From Misgurnus anguillicaudatus (lineage: Eukaryota; Chordata; Actinopteri; Cypriniformes; Cobitidae), in NCBI RefSeq assembly GCF_027580225.2, contig NC_073341.2, positions 9,830,001-9,894,000 of the forward strand: 64,000 bases of DNA. The letters are read 5' to 3'. Shown here piece after piece: positions 1 through 12,381 of this stretch (its first letter is position 1; the number at the start of each line of letters is the position of its first letter). The translations under genes and the position numbers were made by a program. The notes under the pieces were generated by a model. That model searched no databases and was not told the origin of the DNA. It saw only the letters and a program-made list of their open reading frames with translations.

Positions 1-754
1 AAAGCATTGCACATATGGCCGCCAAATGTGTGACTTTCCTTAAAGGGATTTTGTTCATTATGCTGTCAACATAATCTGGGATATACAGTGCTGCATCGGT
101 GATGTCTATTGTGGTGTGAGTGATTGGTGTGTGTTTAACACTCCAACAGCCTCTCTCATTTAGAGAAACCCGGGGGAAATTCACAAAGAATGAATGGTCT
201 GTGATGTCTAAGCTTCCAAATTACTAAACAAACTATGCAAATCAGAAAATGCTGCAAATGAGGCTAAAAATCTGCACTGAACTCAATTTTCATGGCATGA
301 TTTCTGAACCTGCAGCTCGCTTCTGAGTTTTACTGTAGATTGTGGAAGAAACTGTCACCATCAAACACACTTTACAGATCCACAAATCACATAAGAGGAC
401 AGATTTCGAATTAGAAAGTAGGATTTACAAAGCAGACTGGTCTAACTCAAAGGACAAGATTTGTGGCTCTTACACAAAGAACTGAGATTTGTATTTTTGG
501 ACATAAAGGGACAGAGGGCCCGGTATTTAATGTCCTAAAGTACAGTACCAGGTTACAGTCTAACAATAAAAGATCTGGACATACTGTAGTGATTGTCATT
601 TGCTCCTGAAGTTGATGTAACTCTTCTGTCACCAAAGCTATAAAACCACATTAATCCCCCTAAACTACAGCCTTCACCTGCGAAATCTGCTGAATATAGT
701 GGCTACACTCACACAGCAGCTGTTTTCAGTCCTCTTTGGAGTATTTAAACCAAT
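1..754. other. Upstream sequence, no gene seen
   Basis: AT-rich sequence with no long ORF of convincing composition and no repeat structure I can support. Confidence 0.5.
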
Positions 755-1860
755 GGGCAATCTTCCGGTTTCTGTCGTGAAGCCAACATTGAAGTGACTT
801 AAACTGCAATTCATTGAATGGCCGCTAGAGACTGGCTCCAAAAGAGAATCTATGTTAAAATGCCCAACTTTACAGCTGAATTAAATGTATTTACAGCCTG
901 GTACAAAAAGAGTTTTTGACCAATATAGCTAAATTTGCCCTTACTGACAACAGTAGGGGGTGAATTTTAAATTATATGTAAGGAATAATTGACGACAGGC
1001 CCCAAGTTGGTACGGTTGTGCATTATTTTCAAATAATTCATAGAAGTCAATTAATCTGCTATACCGCGGACTATTTAACAGGTTAGCTGTGCGTTTTACA
1101 GAAAAATAATCAACACAAGTGGAACATTTCTCAAACAATCAGAATAAAGAATTCAACAGCCCCGTGGTATATTAAGCCTTAAAGTTCTGGATAATTTAAG
1201 GTGTGGCCACAATTTCTGCTGTAGTCACCATATATATGTATAAAGGCTGGTTGCAAGATGTGTTACGGCAGAGTCTCTAACGTCATCACCTGGCGGCCAT
1301 CTTACCACAGGCAGCTCGGTCACTCATAGCATTGGTGCAGGTACTTTTAAATGCCCGTAACTTGCTCAATTTTCAAACGGTTTGGTTTCTTACAATCGTT
1401 AATAACGTGACTATAATTCTGTATGCTTTAACATGTTTCATTAATTTTTTTAGTTTTTTAGTATAGGTATGCAGTGTCATAGGTACATCTTTGACGTTTA
1501 TAACAAACCAAACTGTTTGAAAATCAATAGAAAATTTAGCAAGTTATGGTCATTTAAAAGTACCTGCACCGTTAAACTCAATGCTACGAGCGAGCGACCT
1601 GCCTGTGGTAAAGATGGCCGCCAAATACGGATGTTCCACTCAATTGGCCAGCAGCGCGGGTGAGACATCAAGCCTTTATACATATCTATGGTAGTCACTA
1701 CCATCGAGCTAGGCAGGCGTGGTTTCAGTCACCTTAGGTCCACCCACGTCCTGCCTCTTTGCCGATTTTTACTTTGGGCTTCAAAAACGCTCTTCACAAA
1801 CCTACGGGTGACATCACGGACACTACATCCATATTTTTACAGTCTATGGTTTAAACCAGG
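755..1860. repeat. Old interspersed repeat split by a hAT-type insertion
   Basis: The left piece (about 755-1228, with GGCCGCTAGAGACTGGCTCC and TACAGCCTGGTACAAA) and the right piece (1691-1860, with CGTCCTGCCTCTTTGCCGAT and TTTTTACAGTCTATGG) are parts of one common fish repeat. They are separated by the element at 1229-1690. Confidence 0.6.
1229..1690. mobile_element. Foldback hAT-type element with 8-bp duplication
   Basis: GTAGTCAC occurs at 1221-1228 and 1691-1698. The arms are long inverted repeats (CATATATATGTATAAAGG against CCTTTATACATATCTATG, continuing through AGTACCTGCAC and CAAACGGTTTGG blocks) of roughly 160-180 bp each, with a short centre. Confidence 0.85.
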
Positions 1861-2026
1861 GATGAGTTAAACAACAACTTTCTGCTTAGCTACCATAGTA
1901 CGGTGCATTGCTGGAGAAACAAACTAGCTAGTCACGACTGTTTCCCAATCACAATTCAAATCACGCAATGTGTAATAATAAATCCATTTAAGATTGAATG
2001 CAATAAATAACGGACATGGCATTTAT

Positions 2027-2213
2027 ACTCTCAGAAATAAAGGTACAAAAGTTGTCACTGGAACAGTACCCCTACCAAAAAAGTGATATTAGTACTTCAA
2101 AGGGACATTTGGCAGTTCAAAGATACATATTTGTACCTAAATGGTACATATTAGGACCTTTTTTAAAGGGTACTGCCCCAGTGACAGCTTTGTACCTTTA
2201 TTTTTGACAGTGT
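2027..2213. mobile_element. Miniature palindromic element
   Basis: The arms AATAAAGGTACAAAAGTTGT and the complement of ACAGCTTTGTACCTTTATT pair over about 35 bp, including GTCACTGG-AGTACCC. Total about 187 bp, no coding capacity. Confidence 0.75.
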
Positions 2214-2292
2214 AATGACTACTTATCCTATTTTTGTTCTCTGCTGTTTTGCTTATTTCCTGATGTTTTATTCAATCGGAGTTCCATCTTAA

Positions 2293-3208
2293 AGGATTAG
2301 TCCATTTTCTTAAAAGAAAAATCCAGATAATTTACCCACCACCATGCCATCCAAAATGTTGATGTCTTTCTTTCTTCAGTCGAGAAGAAATTATGTTTTT
2401 TGAGGAAAACATTGCAGGATTTTTCTCATTTTAATGGACTTTAATAGAGCCCAACATTTAATACTTAACTCAACACTTAACAGTTTTTTTCAACGGAGTT
2501 TCAAAGGACTATAAACAATCCCAAACGAGGCATAAGGGTCTTATCTAGCGAAACGATTGTCATTTTTGACAATAAAAATAATAAATATACACTTTTAAAA
2601 CATAACTTCTCGTCATGTAGATCCGGTCGTGATGCGCCAGCTGACCCCACGCAATAAGTCATGACGTCAAGAGGTCACAGAGGACGAACGCGAAACTCCG
2701 CCCCAGTGTTTACAAGCGTCTTGAAAGAAGACCGTTCCTACATTGTTGTATGTCAACTGATACAAATTAATGTCTTTGTGTCAGTTTATTGTTTACAATG
2801 GTCCGCAAATGTGCGTTTTATATATGTAACACGTGAGCTCCCTACTTCACTACGCATTTACGTTAGGTCGCGCTGGACCGGACCTAGACGAAAAGTTGTG
2901 GTTTAAAAGTACATATTTTTTATTTTTCTTGTCAAAAATGACAATCGTTTCGCTAGATAAGACCCTTATGCCTCGTTTGGGATCGTTTATAGACCTTTGA
3001 AACTCTGTTGAAAAAAACTGATAAGTGTTGAGTTAGGTATTAAATGTTGGGCTCTATTAAAGTCCATTAAAATTAGAAAAATTCTGCAATGTTTTCCTCA
3101 AAAAACATAATTTCTTCTCGACTAAACAACGAAAGACATCAACATTTTGGATGACATGGTGGTGAGTAAATTATCTGGATTTTTCTTTTAAGAAAATGGA
3201 CTAATCCT
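2293..3208. mobile_element. Foldback TTAA-type element, about 330-bp arms
   Basis: TTAA at 2289, GTAA (decayed) at 3209. Ends AGGATTAGTCCATTTTC and its complement. Arms 2293-2620 and 2890-3208 are inverted copies with blocks such as CATAAGGGTCTTATCTAGCG. The centre is a separate GC-richer 0.27 kb. The left arm recurs at 51325-51606. Confidence 0.88.
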
Positions 3209-3527
3209 GTAACCCTTGTTGGGGAAATTTTCATCCACTATGGGTCTTAATTTGGCCACCACTTTCTCTGTGTTTTAGCAAATGGAATGATTTTTGGTGA
3301 CAAATCTTATATTGACACATATTTTGGTAAAATGCTTTGAAATTTACACCGTGGGCAAATTTACTACCCTTTCAAGTTGTTTGTGGATATAAACATCCAC
3401 TAATTTAAACGGCTGTAAAAATTTATCAGATACATTTTTTTTTCATTTTTTTTTTGTATAAATTTGTTAATCAACCTCAGTAGTGATCAAAACTAATAAA
3501 TGTTTTTAAAAAATCCATGATTTTAAC
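3209..3527. other. Stretch with no identified gene
   Basis: AT-rich sequence with T-runs between two foldback elements; nothing recognised. Confidence 0.4.
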
Positions 3528-4342
3528 TCTTGAAGTGCCAAGTTCATAAGTGATAGTGATGTCACTGATTTAGGGGAAAACAAATGAAATGATTGATTTT
3601 AAATATAAAAAAATGATTGTAGACTGTTTTTTACCTTTTTCGCATTCCTGGGCATGTCAAGTAAAAACATTGGCTTTGATGCATTTTTTTAGTTTTTGTG
3701 CTTTTTGTGTTTTACTGTTTTTGCCCTATTGACTTCCATTATAATGACATTTTTTGATTGCAATGTGACACCATATAATCCACAACACCATATAATCATA
3801 CATTCTTGATTGTTGGTGGTTTTTCCTTTTGCTAGAGGTAAAATTTGTCATTTTTTACAGAAAAAATCTCTCATTCTCTCTCTCTCTCTCTCTCTCAATG
3901 CTGTTATACTTCAGATAAAATCAAAGTACAAACCAGAAATGAAGCTTTGTTTTTGCACAGACCTACAAAAGGGTTATTGGTGCCACATTCAACAGTAAAA
4001 ATGACTAATTTTACCTCTTAGCAAAAAGAACAACCACCAACAACCAAGAATGCATGATTATATGGTGTCATGGTTTTGCAATCAAAAAATGTTGTTTTAA
4101 TGGAAGTCAATGGGGCAAAACAGCCACGAACAGTGAATGAGGGAGAAAAAATAAAATCTGATGTTGCACAAAAACTAAAAATGCATCAAAGCCAATATTT
4201 TTACTAATCTTTGACATGCCCAAGACTGTGATAAAAGGTAAAAAATCCAGTACACAATCATTGTTTATATTGAAAATCTGTCATTTTGTGTGTTTTTTGT
4301 GCCCAAATCAGTGACATCACTAATGAACTTGGCAATTCAAGA
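3528..4342. repeat. Large inverted repeat (foldback element), about 310-bp arms
   Basis: The left arm (CTTGAAGTGCCAAGTTC, GTGATGTCACTGATTT, GGGCATGTCAAG, TTGACTTCCATTA, TTGTTGGTGG) is matched in reverse by 4003-4342. The centre holds a (TC)n run at 3869-3896. A terminal duplication was not resolved. Confidence 0.82.
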
Positions 4343-5104
4343 ATTACATTTGGACCAACTCAAACTGCAACAAATGTTGCTGTCTATTTATCTCCATCAC
4401 TGCTAGTCTTCTCAAATCACACACAACAAGCTGCTTTTTCTTCATTTGTGGGTTTACTGGCCAAGCTGTTTTTTCTTTGGTTGTTGTACTGCTGCTGTTG
4501 GTTACATGATTTTGTATATATTTGGAATTATCTATATTAAATTTACTGCATGTTGCTTTCTTTTTTTATGTAAAAGCATGATCTGTGTAAATCTATATGT
4601 CAGACTAACACCGGACTGTGCTTCTTATCATAGCTCGAGAGCTCAAGTTACAAACACACAAGTTTGCGATGGTGATTGCGAATACACGTTAAAGCGATGG
4701 TTTCCATAACACCCCAATCATTCAACTTGCTGGTAGTGACAAAACTTACAACCATAGTTTGCTACTATGCTATATGCTTTTAAGAAATGCACCCCGGTTC
4801 TGTTCACTTTCATCTTTGATGTCCTTAAAGTTTTTAATAAATGCATTTTGAAAGTGAGTTTGGCTGATTTGTGCTGTTTTATAGACATTATCTAGATCAT
4901 CTCTTTCTCCTCTCTTTCAGTCTCCTAAAAAATTTGTCCTCAGTCTGATAAATGTGTCCTCTGTTGAGGCATATGTTTAACTCCCACTGTGAAGACAGAT
5001 GTTGATTCTCATCCTCTTGAAATGCTCTAATCAAAATATTAACCTCTAAGTACCCAAAACATGGTTGTGAGGGTGGATGGCAAGCATTCGGGTACTGTAT
5101 ATAT
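4343..5104. other. Intergenic, no gene seen
   Basis: AT-rich; short ORFs here have no recognisable family and low-complexity hydrophobic composition. Confidence 0.4.
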
Positions 5105-6038
5105 TAGGGGTGTAACAATACATGGATATGGATCGATGCATCGATTCAATTTCTAACAATACGATGCATCGATGCCACACATAAAATATCGATATGAGGT
5201 ACATTCATTTTGACACTCAAACTTATTCCTTGATGTAACGCCCATCTACGCATTTCCAGCAAAGTGCCCATTTTCATTTATTTTCATGTGCTAGTGTCAA
5301 GTAAATGCAATGCAACAAATTGTGTTTGGAAATATTTTGTATTTGGAAAATGGATTGGACAAATAGAACCTTTGCCAGCACTAGCTGACTGTTGCCATCA
5401 TATTTGATTTTATGTGACTTTATTTCCGTCATTATTATTATTTTTTTTAGTTTGTTGTTGTAAATGTCCCAATTATGACAGATATTGTACCTTTTTTAAA
5501 GAGTATGATTAAACGTTCATGTTACAGTTTATATTTTAGTTGCATTCGTGAGTTATAAAAACTGTAACTGCTTAACTAGGTACGTAATATTAAAGTACTG
5601 ATAAATTAATCTAATTGAACCCTAATTGCATCAAAGAAACGTTGGTAACACTTTACAACAAGGTTCATTAGTTAACATTAGTTAACTACATTAATTAACA
5701 TGAACTAATAATGAACGGCACTTATAAAGCATTTATTCATCTTTGTTAATATTAATTACAACAATTACTAATACTTTAATTAAAATTTTGTTAACATTAG
5801 TTAATGCACTGTGAACTAACATGAACAAGCAAATAAAGCGTTATTTCTATTAACTAACATTAACAAAGATTAATAAATACTGTAACAAATGTATTGCTCA
5901 TGGTTTGTAATACATTAACTAATGAACCTTATTGTAAAGGGTTACCAAAACGTTTGATGTATTTGCAAATATCTCATCGCTAGTGGAGGTAACCGATACA
6001 GTATCGTATAGCAATAAACTGTTTGATGTACACCCCTA
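5105..6038. mobile_element. hAT-type element (TAGGGGTGTAAC ends) with nested miniature element
   Basis: Ends TAGGGGTGTAACAATAC and GTACACCCCTA. The flanks GTATATAT and GTGTATAA match at 6 of 8 bases. An inner palindromic ATGCATCGAT region follows the left end. The insertion at 5644-5946 is a different family. Confidence 0.7.
5644..5946. mobile_element. hAT-type miniature element, GGTAACACTTTACAA family
   Basis: Long terminal repeats (GGTAACACTTTACAACAAGG and the complement of CCTTATTGTAAAGGGTTACC). Near-perfect 8-bp flanks GAAACGTT and AAAACGTT. Other copies: 59862-60178 and the decayed 60826-61112. Confidence 0.82.
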
Positions 6039-7530
6039 GTGTATAAATAGAGTATTAAATGCTTTTCACTTTTTATTATATGGAAAAGAGCGCTCACGAT
6101 AAGCTTACATTTTTTAAAGGTTATACAGATTTGTAATGACTTAGGTAGTTAATAAATAAAACACGTAAAAATGGTAACATTTTCATTTTTGGCACACTAC
6201 TCCTTTAACATAACAAATGAATACGAGAGCCCACAGAATTTACACTTTGAGCTCTGAGCAAAGGTGTTTGCGCATTGAAAGGTGACTTCTAAACGGCTCC
6301 TATCTCTGAATGCTAATTACAGTCTCTACAGCTTATCCATTTTCCAGGCGGGTTTATTTAACGCTTAAATCAAGCATCGATCCACCAGCCGTCATCTGAT
6401 CCCAGGAGGAAAATCTGTAGGCTTTCTGTGGGACAGAGATATAGAAATAGAGTATCTATACCTGTCTGCTTTACTTCCCTTATGTCAACTCTATTGCTCT
6501 GTCTCTCAGGCCCTTGGGCTTTAGACTCCGCTGAAAGTCAATGGCTTTCCTGGCCTTGCGCTCGCATACAGGGCTCCGAGGGCAATCCGTGTAGAAAATG
6601 AAATGCTACACGTTAGTTTCACGCTGCTTCAGGCTGTATTGTACATTAGGCAGATCTTACATTAGGCTCCTGTCTTACTCTGTCAGCAATTAGACAGGCT
6701 TAGACGAACTGAATGATTTAATTTTCAGTGGCGCTGCCAACTGTGTGTCAGCCGCTGATAGCATGTTATCTGTTTTTCTTTTTCCCTACTCTCTCTCTCT
6801 TTCTCTCAGTATGCATATCTCTCTCAAGTACAAACTAAGGCTAAAATTTTTACTAGCACCTTATTGAGTTTTTTGTTTCTTGCCACAGCTCCTTTTAGTT
6901 TGATCAATAAGTGATTTGTGACCTGTGCTGGCAAATTGAGTTGGAATGAGCCAATTTTCAAAAATCTTGACATTCTTTCATAAAAAAACTTCAAACAGTG
7001 TATGATTTGTTGGAATCTGACAAAAAAAAAAATGACATAGCTACACGTGTTTGAAGTTGATAGAGTCAGCAAAGTTAATTTTAAGAAAAATTGTTAAAGA
7101 TTTTTAAAGGTTCGATAAACAAAATCAACAAAAAAAACTGTTCCGTAACAGTTAATCAAACATTCACTTAAGACATAACAGATTATATCTGTGTGAATTC
7201 CTGTCAAACAGATATTTTTAAAGCTGTAATTCTGTGTATGTGTGTATACATCATTGTGGCATGCTCGTGCATATGTGTGCATGCTTCAATTCTGTCAGTC
7301 AGCGCGATGAAGATCTTTTTCAAGTCTTGTTGCGCTTAATAACTCTTTTAACATTAATCAGGTCATGCATTTTATTCCTTTCAATAACTCTTTTAACATC
7401 AAGCAAGTCCTGCACTCTATTTTCTAATTCCTGCATGTTTTAAAACCGAAAACAAAATGTTAGACGCGCAGGTTGATGCACACATCATTGTATTAGATTA
7501 AGCAGTTGTTTGATAAATTTCAAACTGGTT
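6039..7530. other. Intergenic, no gene seen
   Basis: No supported ORF. CT-rich runs near 6790-6815 and a GT/AT-rich stretch near 7230-7285 are simple sequence only. Confidence 0.4.
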
Positions 7531-7925
7531 TTTGCAAATGCCATTCTTTCAACGTGATGCCCAGCCAATGCGCGACCACCGGCTGAACCAGTTTAATCTG
7601 CTTCCCGTTTCATATCCCTATCGTGTTTATATATATACATATATATGTATCTCTCTCAAGGGTTTTTCTCCTCCTAGGAGTTTTCTCCTGGGGGGGGGGT
7701 TATCCCATGGAGAGTCACCCAACATTGGCTTAACTTAGCAATTTACTGTATACGTTACATTATTACTACGCTCGCTTGTACGGTTTATTCTTAGCCCCTA
7801 AATTCTACTTTTTATATTATCTATTGATTTTTCTGTGTTCCCCTACATCTATTCATGTAAAGCTGCTTTGAATCAATTAACAATTGTGAAAAGCGCTATA
7901 TAAATAAAATTTAATTGAATTTAAA
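7531..7925 (+). repeat. Retroposon 3' tail, copy A
   Basis: Contains TTCAACGTGATGCC, GACCACCGGCT, GTAAAGCTGCTTTG and GCGCTATATAAATAAAATT, closing with AATTGAATTTAAAT. The same blocks recur at 53095-53521. It has the 3' tail structure of a fish LINE/SINE family. A (TA)-rich spot and a G9 run are inside. Confidence 0.75.
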
Positions 7926-7980
7926 TGAGACTCTGCTTTTAAAAGTGACATTATGATGGCTGCATCCTCTGTATAGTACA

Positions 7981-9620
7981 CTGTGTTGGTTTTACTTGAT
8001 CTATTGTCTGCATTTGATACATTGGACCATACAGTCCTGATAAATAGGTTACAAAACGAAATGGGCTTTTCCAGGTCTGTTCTAAAAGGGTTCTCCTCCT
8101 ATTTAAGCGACATCCTTTTGTGTGTCTGTAAACAATATTCTGTCAGATATTACCCTGCTGTTATATGGAGTTCCTCAAGGCTCAGTTTTAGGTCCTATTC
8201 TATTTATTGCATATTACTTCACTTGGTGAAATAACTTGTGGTTTTAATAATGTGTCTTATCACTTTTATGCTGACGACATTGTACTGCTGTTTCAAAGAG
8301 TCAATTAGGGAAAATTAGGGAAGTTAACTGATTTATTGGAATGCCTGTCATCCATTAAGATTTAGTAAAACCATAATTATTAACAACTAAATACAAAAAG
8401 ACTGAAACCTTAATCATTTCTCCAGACCAAAAACTACCTCTAATTAAACAACATCTCTGTTCATTAAACTCATCTGTCAAACCGAGCCTTAAACTCATCT
8501 GTCCAATCAATGTCTCTAGATTGTTTTTTTAGACGCGGGTAAGAAATTGGTTTTATCATATGAGAAATATCTCTAAATTGAAAACATTGCTGCCTAAAGC
8601 TACCATGGAGCTGATTATTCATGCATTTATTTCTTCTCATCTTGATTACTGTAAGTCTATTTTTATTTGTTTTAACAAATCTTCGAGTCGTCTCCAGAAC
8701 ACTCCAGCCAGGCTGCTGACAGGAACAAACAGAAGGACACATATCACACTGATTCTAAATCAGAATTGATTTTAAAAGTTTAGTTCTTACTTTTAGGGCA
8801 CTAAATAGACAGACCCCTCAATACATCATAGACCTTTTGACCCCTTACTCTTCATCTCTACTCTTGGCTCTTCGGATCAGAACCTTCTGAGGGTCCCCAA
8901 AACAAATCTTAAAACTCTTTTCAGACAGTTGCCCCTAAGCTTTGGAATGCTCTGCCCTTGTTGTTACATGAGTCTTTTAAAAAGTAACTCAAGACATTTT
9001 TATTTAGACAAGCTTTTAGTTGATCAGACGTTTATGTTTTAATTCTGTTTTAAATTGCATGTACTGTTAGCCAGGGAAAACCCAGACAACTTTCGGCTCT
9101 GCAAGTAAGTCTGGCAAAGAGGCCATTCAAGCCCATTTCTAATCCGTCGAAATCGCGGCACCAATCAGAAACGTTGGGGCGGGCTTTAGATGTTGACGAC
9201 AGCGCAGTGATGGTGAAGCAGATTTTGTACATTACAAAGATTGATGCCGCCGTGGAACATCACTCGTTCGAATCAGCTTTCGCTTCTGTTTTAAGCGATT
9301 TAAACTTTTCCTTTCGTTAAAACCCGAGCAAAGAACAACACTAGAAGCCTCCAGATCTAATATGTCATCTCCTTCATTGCTGTGATTGGTTTTAGACCTA
9401 TCCAATTGCGCCCAGAGGCATTTAAGTGACGTCCGTTGGTGACCCCCCCTTTGGAAATGATTTGTCTATGAAGCTTTGCCAAACCATAACTCAGTTACTA
9501 CTGAGAATGGTCTGATTTTAACCAGGCTAGTGTACTGTTGCACTTTGTAAAGCACCTTGTGAGTTGTATCTGTGATGGGAGCTATATACATAAAGCTACT
9601 TACTTACTTACTAGCATTTA
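7981..9620 (+). pseudogene. LINE remnant (L2/CR1 type), reverse transcriptase fragment
   Basis: The frame near 7983 reads LVLLDLLSAFDTLDHTVLINRL, then SSYLSD: the reverse transcriptase motif with the first catalytic Asp. Later pieces in shifted frames include HLDYCKSIF and SRLQNTPARLLTG (8640-8725), then a C-terminal PQYIIDLLTPYSSS-like piece near 8815 and an ALPLLLHESFKK-like piece near 8950. After a nested insertion (9068-9530) the typical 3' tail (CTTTGTAAAGCACCTTGTGAG, then a TTAC repeat) ends the copy. Dead by stops and frameshifts. Confidence 0.85.
9068..9530. mobile_element. hAT-type miniature element inside the LINE
   Basis: Perfect 8-bp duplication TGTACTGT at 9060-9067 and 9531-9538; ends TAGCCAGG and CCAGGCTAG. 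It splits the LINE 3' end, so it is younger than the LINE. Confidence 0.85.
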
Positions 9621-10070
9621 GGACGGTAAACCTCTTGGAAATGTACAAATAAAGATTTTTTTTTGTTGTTTAATGATTATTTAGAGCATTGGGATCACTA
9701 GATGAAGGCTTAATATAGCCTACTTATTTTAATGAAAACCTCAATTTCAACCAAAATTAATATTAATACTTTTTTCGCCTGTAGCTCAAAATTAGACAGT
9801 GCACTTTCCGACTTAATTTGCAAGCACGGTCACATATTGTGTCATAATATTTTTGTATTCATGTTTTTTATAACTCTGCACATTTTCCTATCTAAAATAT
9901 TTACACACATGGGGAAAAGAGTTTTAGAAATCAAATGCAACAAATGTTGCCATTTTGAATACTTATAAACAGACATCTCTTCGTTTGGGTGAGAATTTAA
10001 AATATGTTTTTGGAGTGTCGTGTGTGGCATGTCATATCAAATGAACCTATGTGCATCATGCGTCTTGTCA
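9621..10070. other. Intergenic, nothing identified
   Basis: AT-rich stretch between the LINE and the next inverted repeat; the short ORFs overlap on both strands and look fortuitous. Confidence 0.4.
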
Positions 10071-10376
10071 AAATACGTGCCTGCTGCAAATGTGTCGAAA
10101 GGGTTTATGATAAAAGAGATGCTCACATTCACAAAATACTCCCAAGACACTCACTTACCCTTATGAAAATTACCCATGGTTTTACTACAGTTAAAATAAA
10201 AAAACATGGTTACTACACTTTTACCACAAAACAAAAACATTGTTTATTGTTTATCATTTTTTCGTACGGGTAACACTGAACTCTAAGAAAAAACATGAGA
10301 TTAAGCGAATATCTGGCAAACGCGAGCGTCACTTTTGTCATAAACCCTTTAGACGCGTATGCAGCAGGCACGTATT
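10071..10376. repeat. Inverted repeat, about 47-bp arms
   Basis: The left arm (AAATACGTGCCTGCTGCA, then AAAGGGTTTATGATAAAAG) is the reverse complement of 10331-10376 with few mismatches. The interior is AT-rich. A probable miniature element remnant. Confidence 0.7.
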
Positions 10377-10787
10377 TCAACGAGCCACATACATGGCGCT
10401 CTAAATAAATGTTTCTAACAATAGTTCAATTATAAATGGACACAAATGTCCCCACATTAGTTTTTGCCCCGCGCACCCCTACTACAATTAAATATACGTT
10501 GCAACTTTTGCTTCTCTATCACTATCTCTGTTTAAAACATAAAATTGCACGTTACTTTACTTATGTTTATGTTTGTTGAAAAACAACTTAAATTTTCCAC
10601 AAAATCCAACCTGACAACTCAAATTATAAGTCATTATTTTAAGCATATACCGGTTTGACTCGTGGTATGGTAAGGAGACAGTTCTGAACACTGATTGTTC
10701 AAATGTACTTTGTATTTCAAATGCACTTTATGCACTTGCTCGATAACTGTTTATTTTTAACCAAAAAATGTATGAATCGCAGTCTTA

Positions 10788-11165
10788 TTTACATTTATGC
10801 ATTTAGCAGAATCACAGAGCGATATGTATAGACGGTTTCATCGGACGCACGTGATACACGTCTGGATCCGAACTTTAATTCCGGTTTCGTTTTTTAATGG
10901 TCTAACTAGTTGCTAAACTGATCTCTTGAACAAATGCCTTGTCAAAAATAACAAATGTTTTGCTTTCCTAGGTAATCTGTGTGTTGTTTTTATGCTTGTT
11001 ATATAAATAAACTACGTTTAAAAGAACTTTGTTGTTATTTATTCTTAGCGGAGTTTACCGGAAGTTACGTGCAGCCGCTTGTTTATGTTGTTACTGCTGA
11101 AACGGTCTATATGTGATCCCTTGGATCGAACCTACAACCTTGAGCTGCTAAAGCAATGCAAAACA
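10788..11165 (-). repeat. tRNA-derived SINE split by a miniature transposon
   Basis: The 3' core (ACATTTATGCATTTAGCAGA, plus strand) sits at 10790. The tRNA-like part (minus strand GGTTCGATCC, B-box) is at about 11120-11160. Between them an insert of about 280 bp starts GACGGTTTCATCGG and ends TGAAACGGTCT. Confidence 0.6.
10829..11107. mobile_element. Miniature inverted-repeat element inside the SINE
   Basis: Terminal repeats AGACGGTTTCA and TGAAACGGTCT flank about 280 bp. A related end with CGCACGTGCGTCCGATGAAAC occurs at 27248-27275. No terminal duplication was confirmed. Confidence 0.6.
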
Positions 11166-11940
11166 AAAACTACCTTAAATGAGTTCAAATGTACCTGGTT
11201 TAAATGTAATGGTCTTAAAAATTGGTTTTGTTTATTATTTTCTTTAAAAACATTTTAAGGGGAAATATGACTTGGACATCTCTTGGCAATTTTATATACT
11301 GCAGCAGGGGTCAGCGGGGCACAAAGTATAATGCTTTTTGGCTCTCGCTGTATCATTCAAAAAATATTTTAGTTAGATTAATATATTTTTTACACATTCA
11401 ACACACATCTTTACCGAAAGTGACACGAGTTTCACAAATAATTCAACAAAATATAGACTAAAGGTGGATATTGTATATATCTGCCTATAATAGATAGATA
11501 ATATACATACATTCATACATCAATGCATATACGGTAAATAAATTTATTTTAAATCTGCACAATTAAGACAAAAAATCATAATTGTGAGTTATTTATTAAT
11601 AGTATTTACATTGTTACTGTAACACTGTTACAACAACCCTGCTGTGTAAAAAAAAGTTCAATCCCAGCTATCAGTTACTAGGAGTTGGTGACATTTCATA
11701 ATAGTGTTTTGTTTTAGGCAACAGGACAGTGATTAAAATAATATAAGGTTGGATTTGGTGACTTACACACCCAACTTAGAAATAATAATAAAAAAACATA
11801 AGATAAAGAAATTTACTTTCATGCCTCGTTGTTCAATATCTTAACCAAAACACATCAAAACTTTTCACAAATTCAAAAAGCACAGAAATCTTTATAATTT
11901 GATTAATAAAATCTTTGTTAACAGTTCACTAAGTTAATCA
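11166..11940. other. Upstream flank of disp3, no gene seen
   Basis: AT-rich; no CpG-island-like promoter or TATA context that I could support here. Confidence 0.4.
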
Positions 11941-11944
11941 TGCA

Positions 11945-11994
11945 CACGCACGAACGCACGCACGAACGCACGCACGCACGCCCGCCCGCACGCC

Positions 11995-12026
<32 letters not shown>

Positions 12027-12036
12027 CACACACACA
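11945..12036. repeat. CACG/CCCG and CA microsatellite
   Basis: A compound simple repeat of CGCACGCACGAA-like units passing through CCCGCCCGCACG into (CA)n, ending about 345 bp before the disp3 start codon. Confidence 0.93.
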
Positions 12037-12381
12037 AACTTTGTCTCGGTTCAGTGTCTTATACTACAGGCCAAAGCGTCTGCCAGGTTGATCGCTGCCC
12101 TATGAGACTTGGTTCATTGTTTTCTTTATTTTCTTTTACCCTTTACCACCCAGAGGCCAAAACCTTCCACTATAACACTTACAGAAAGACAGAGTCAATG
12201 GCTGTGTCCTTGCCTTTGCATTTGCCATCTGAGAATAACCTGACACTTTCTTACAGATGCTCCTTAAATCAACTGCACTTTATCCCAGTATTCACCTATC
12301 GAGGCACAAACGTGAGAACCCACAAGGCCGTATAGCAGCAATTTACTGTAAGTGTTTTGTGTCTTTGACTCAGTGGCTGTC

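Noticed and set aside
12352..12381. Ten-codon N-terminal extension from a GTG at 12352
   Set aside because: GTG is not a likely start here; the ATG at 12382 gives the conserved MDSEDEPLL, and a probable splice acceptor lies at 12373.
1..12381. A second host gene upstream of disp3
   Set aside because: No exon with conserved coding pattern was found on either strand; only repeats and a dead LINE.
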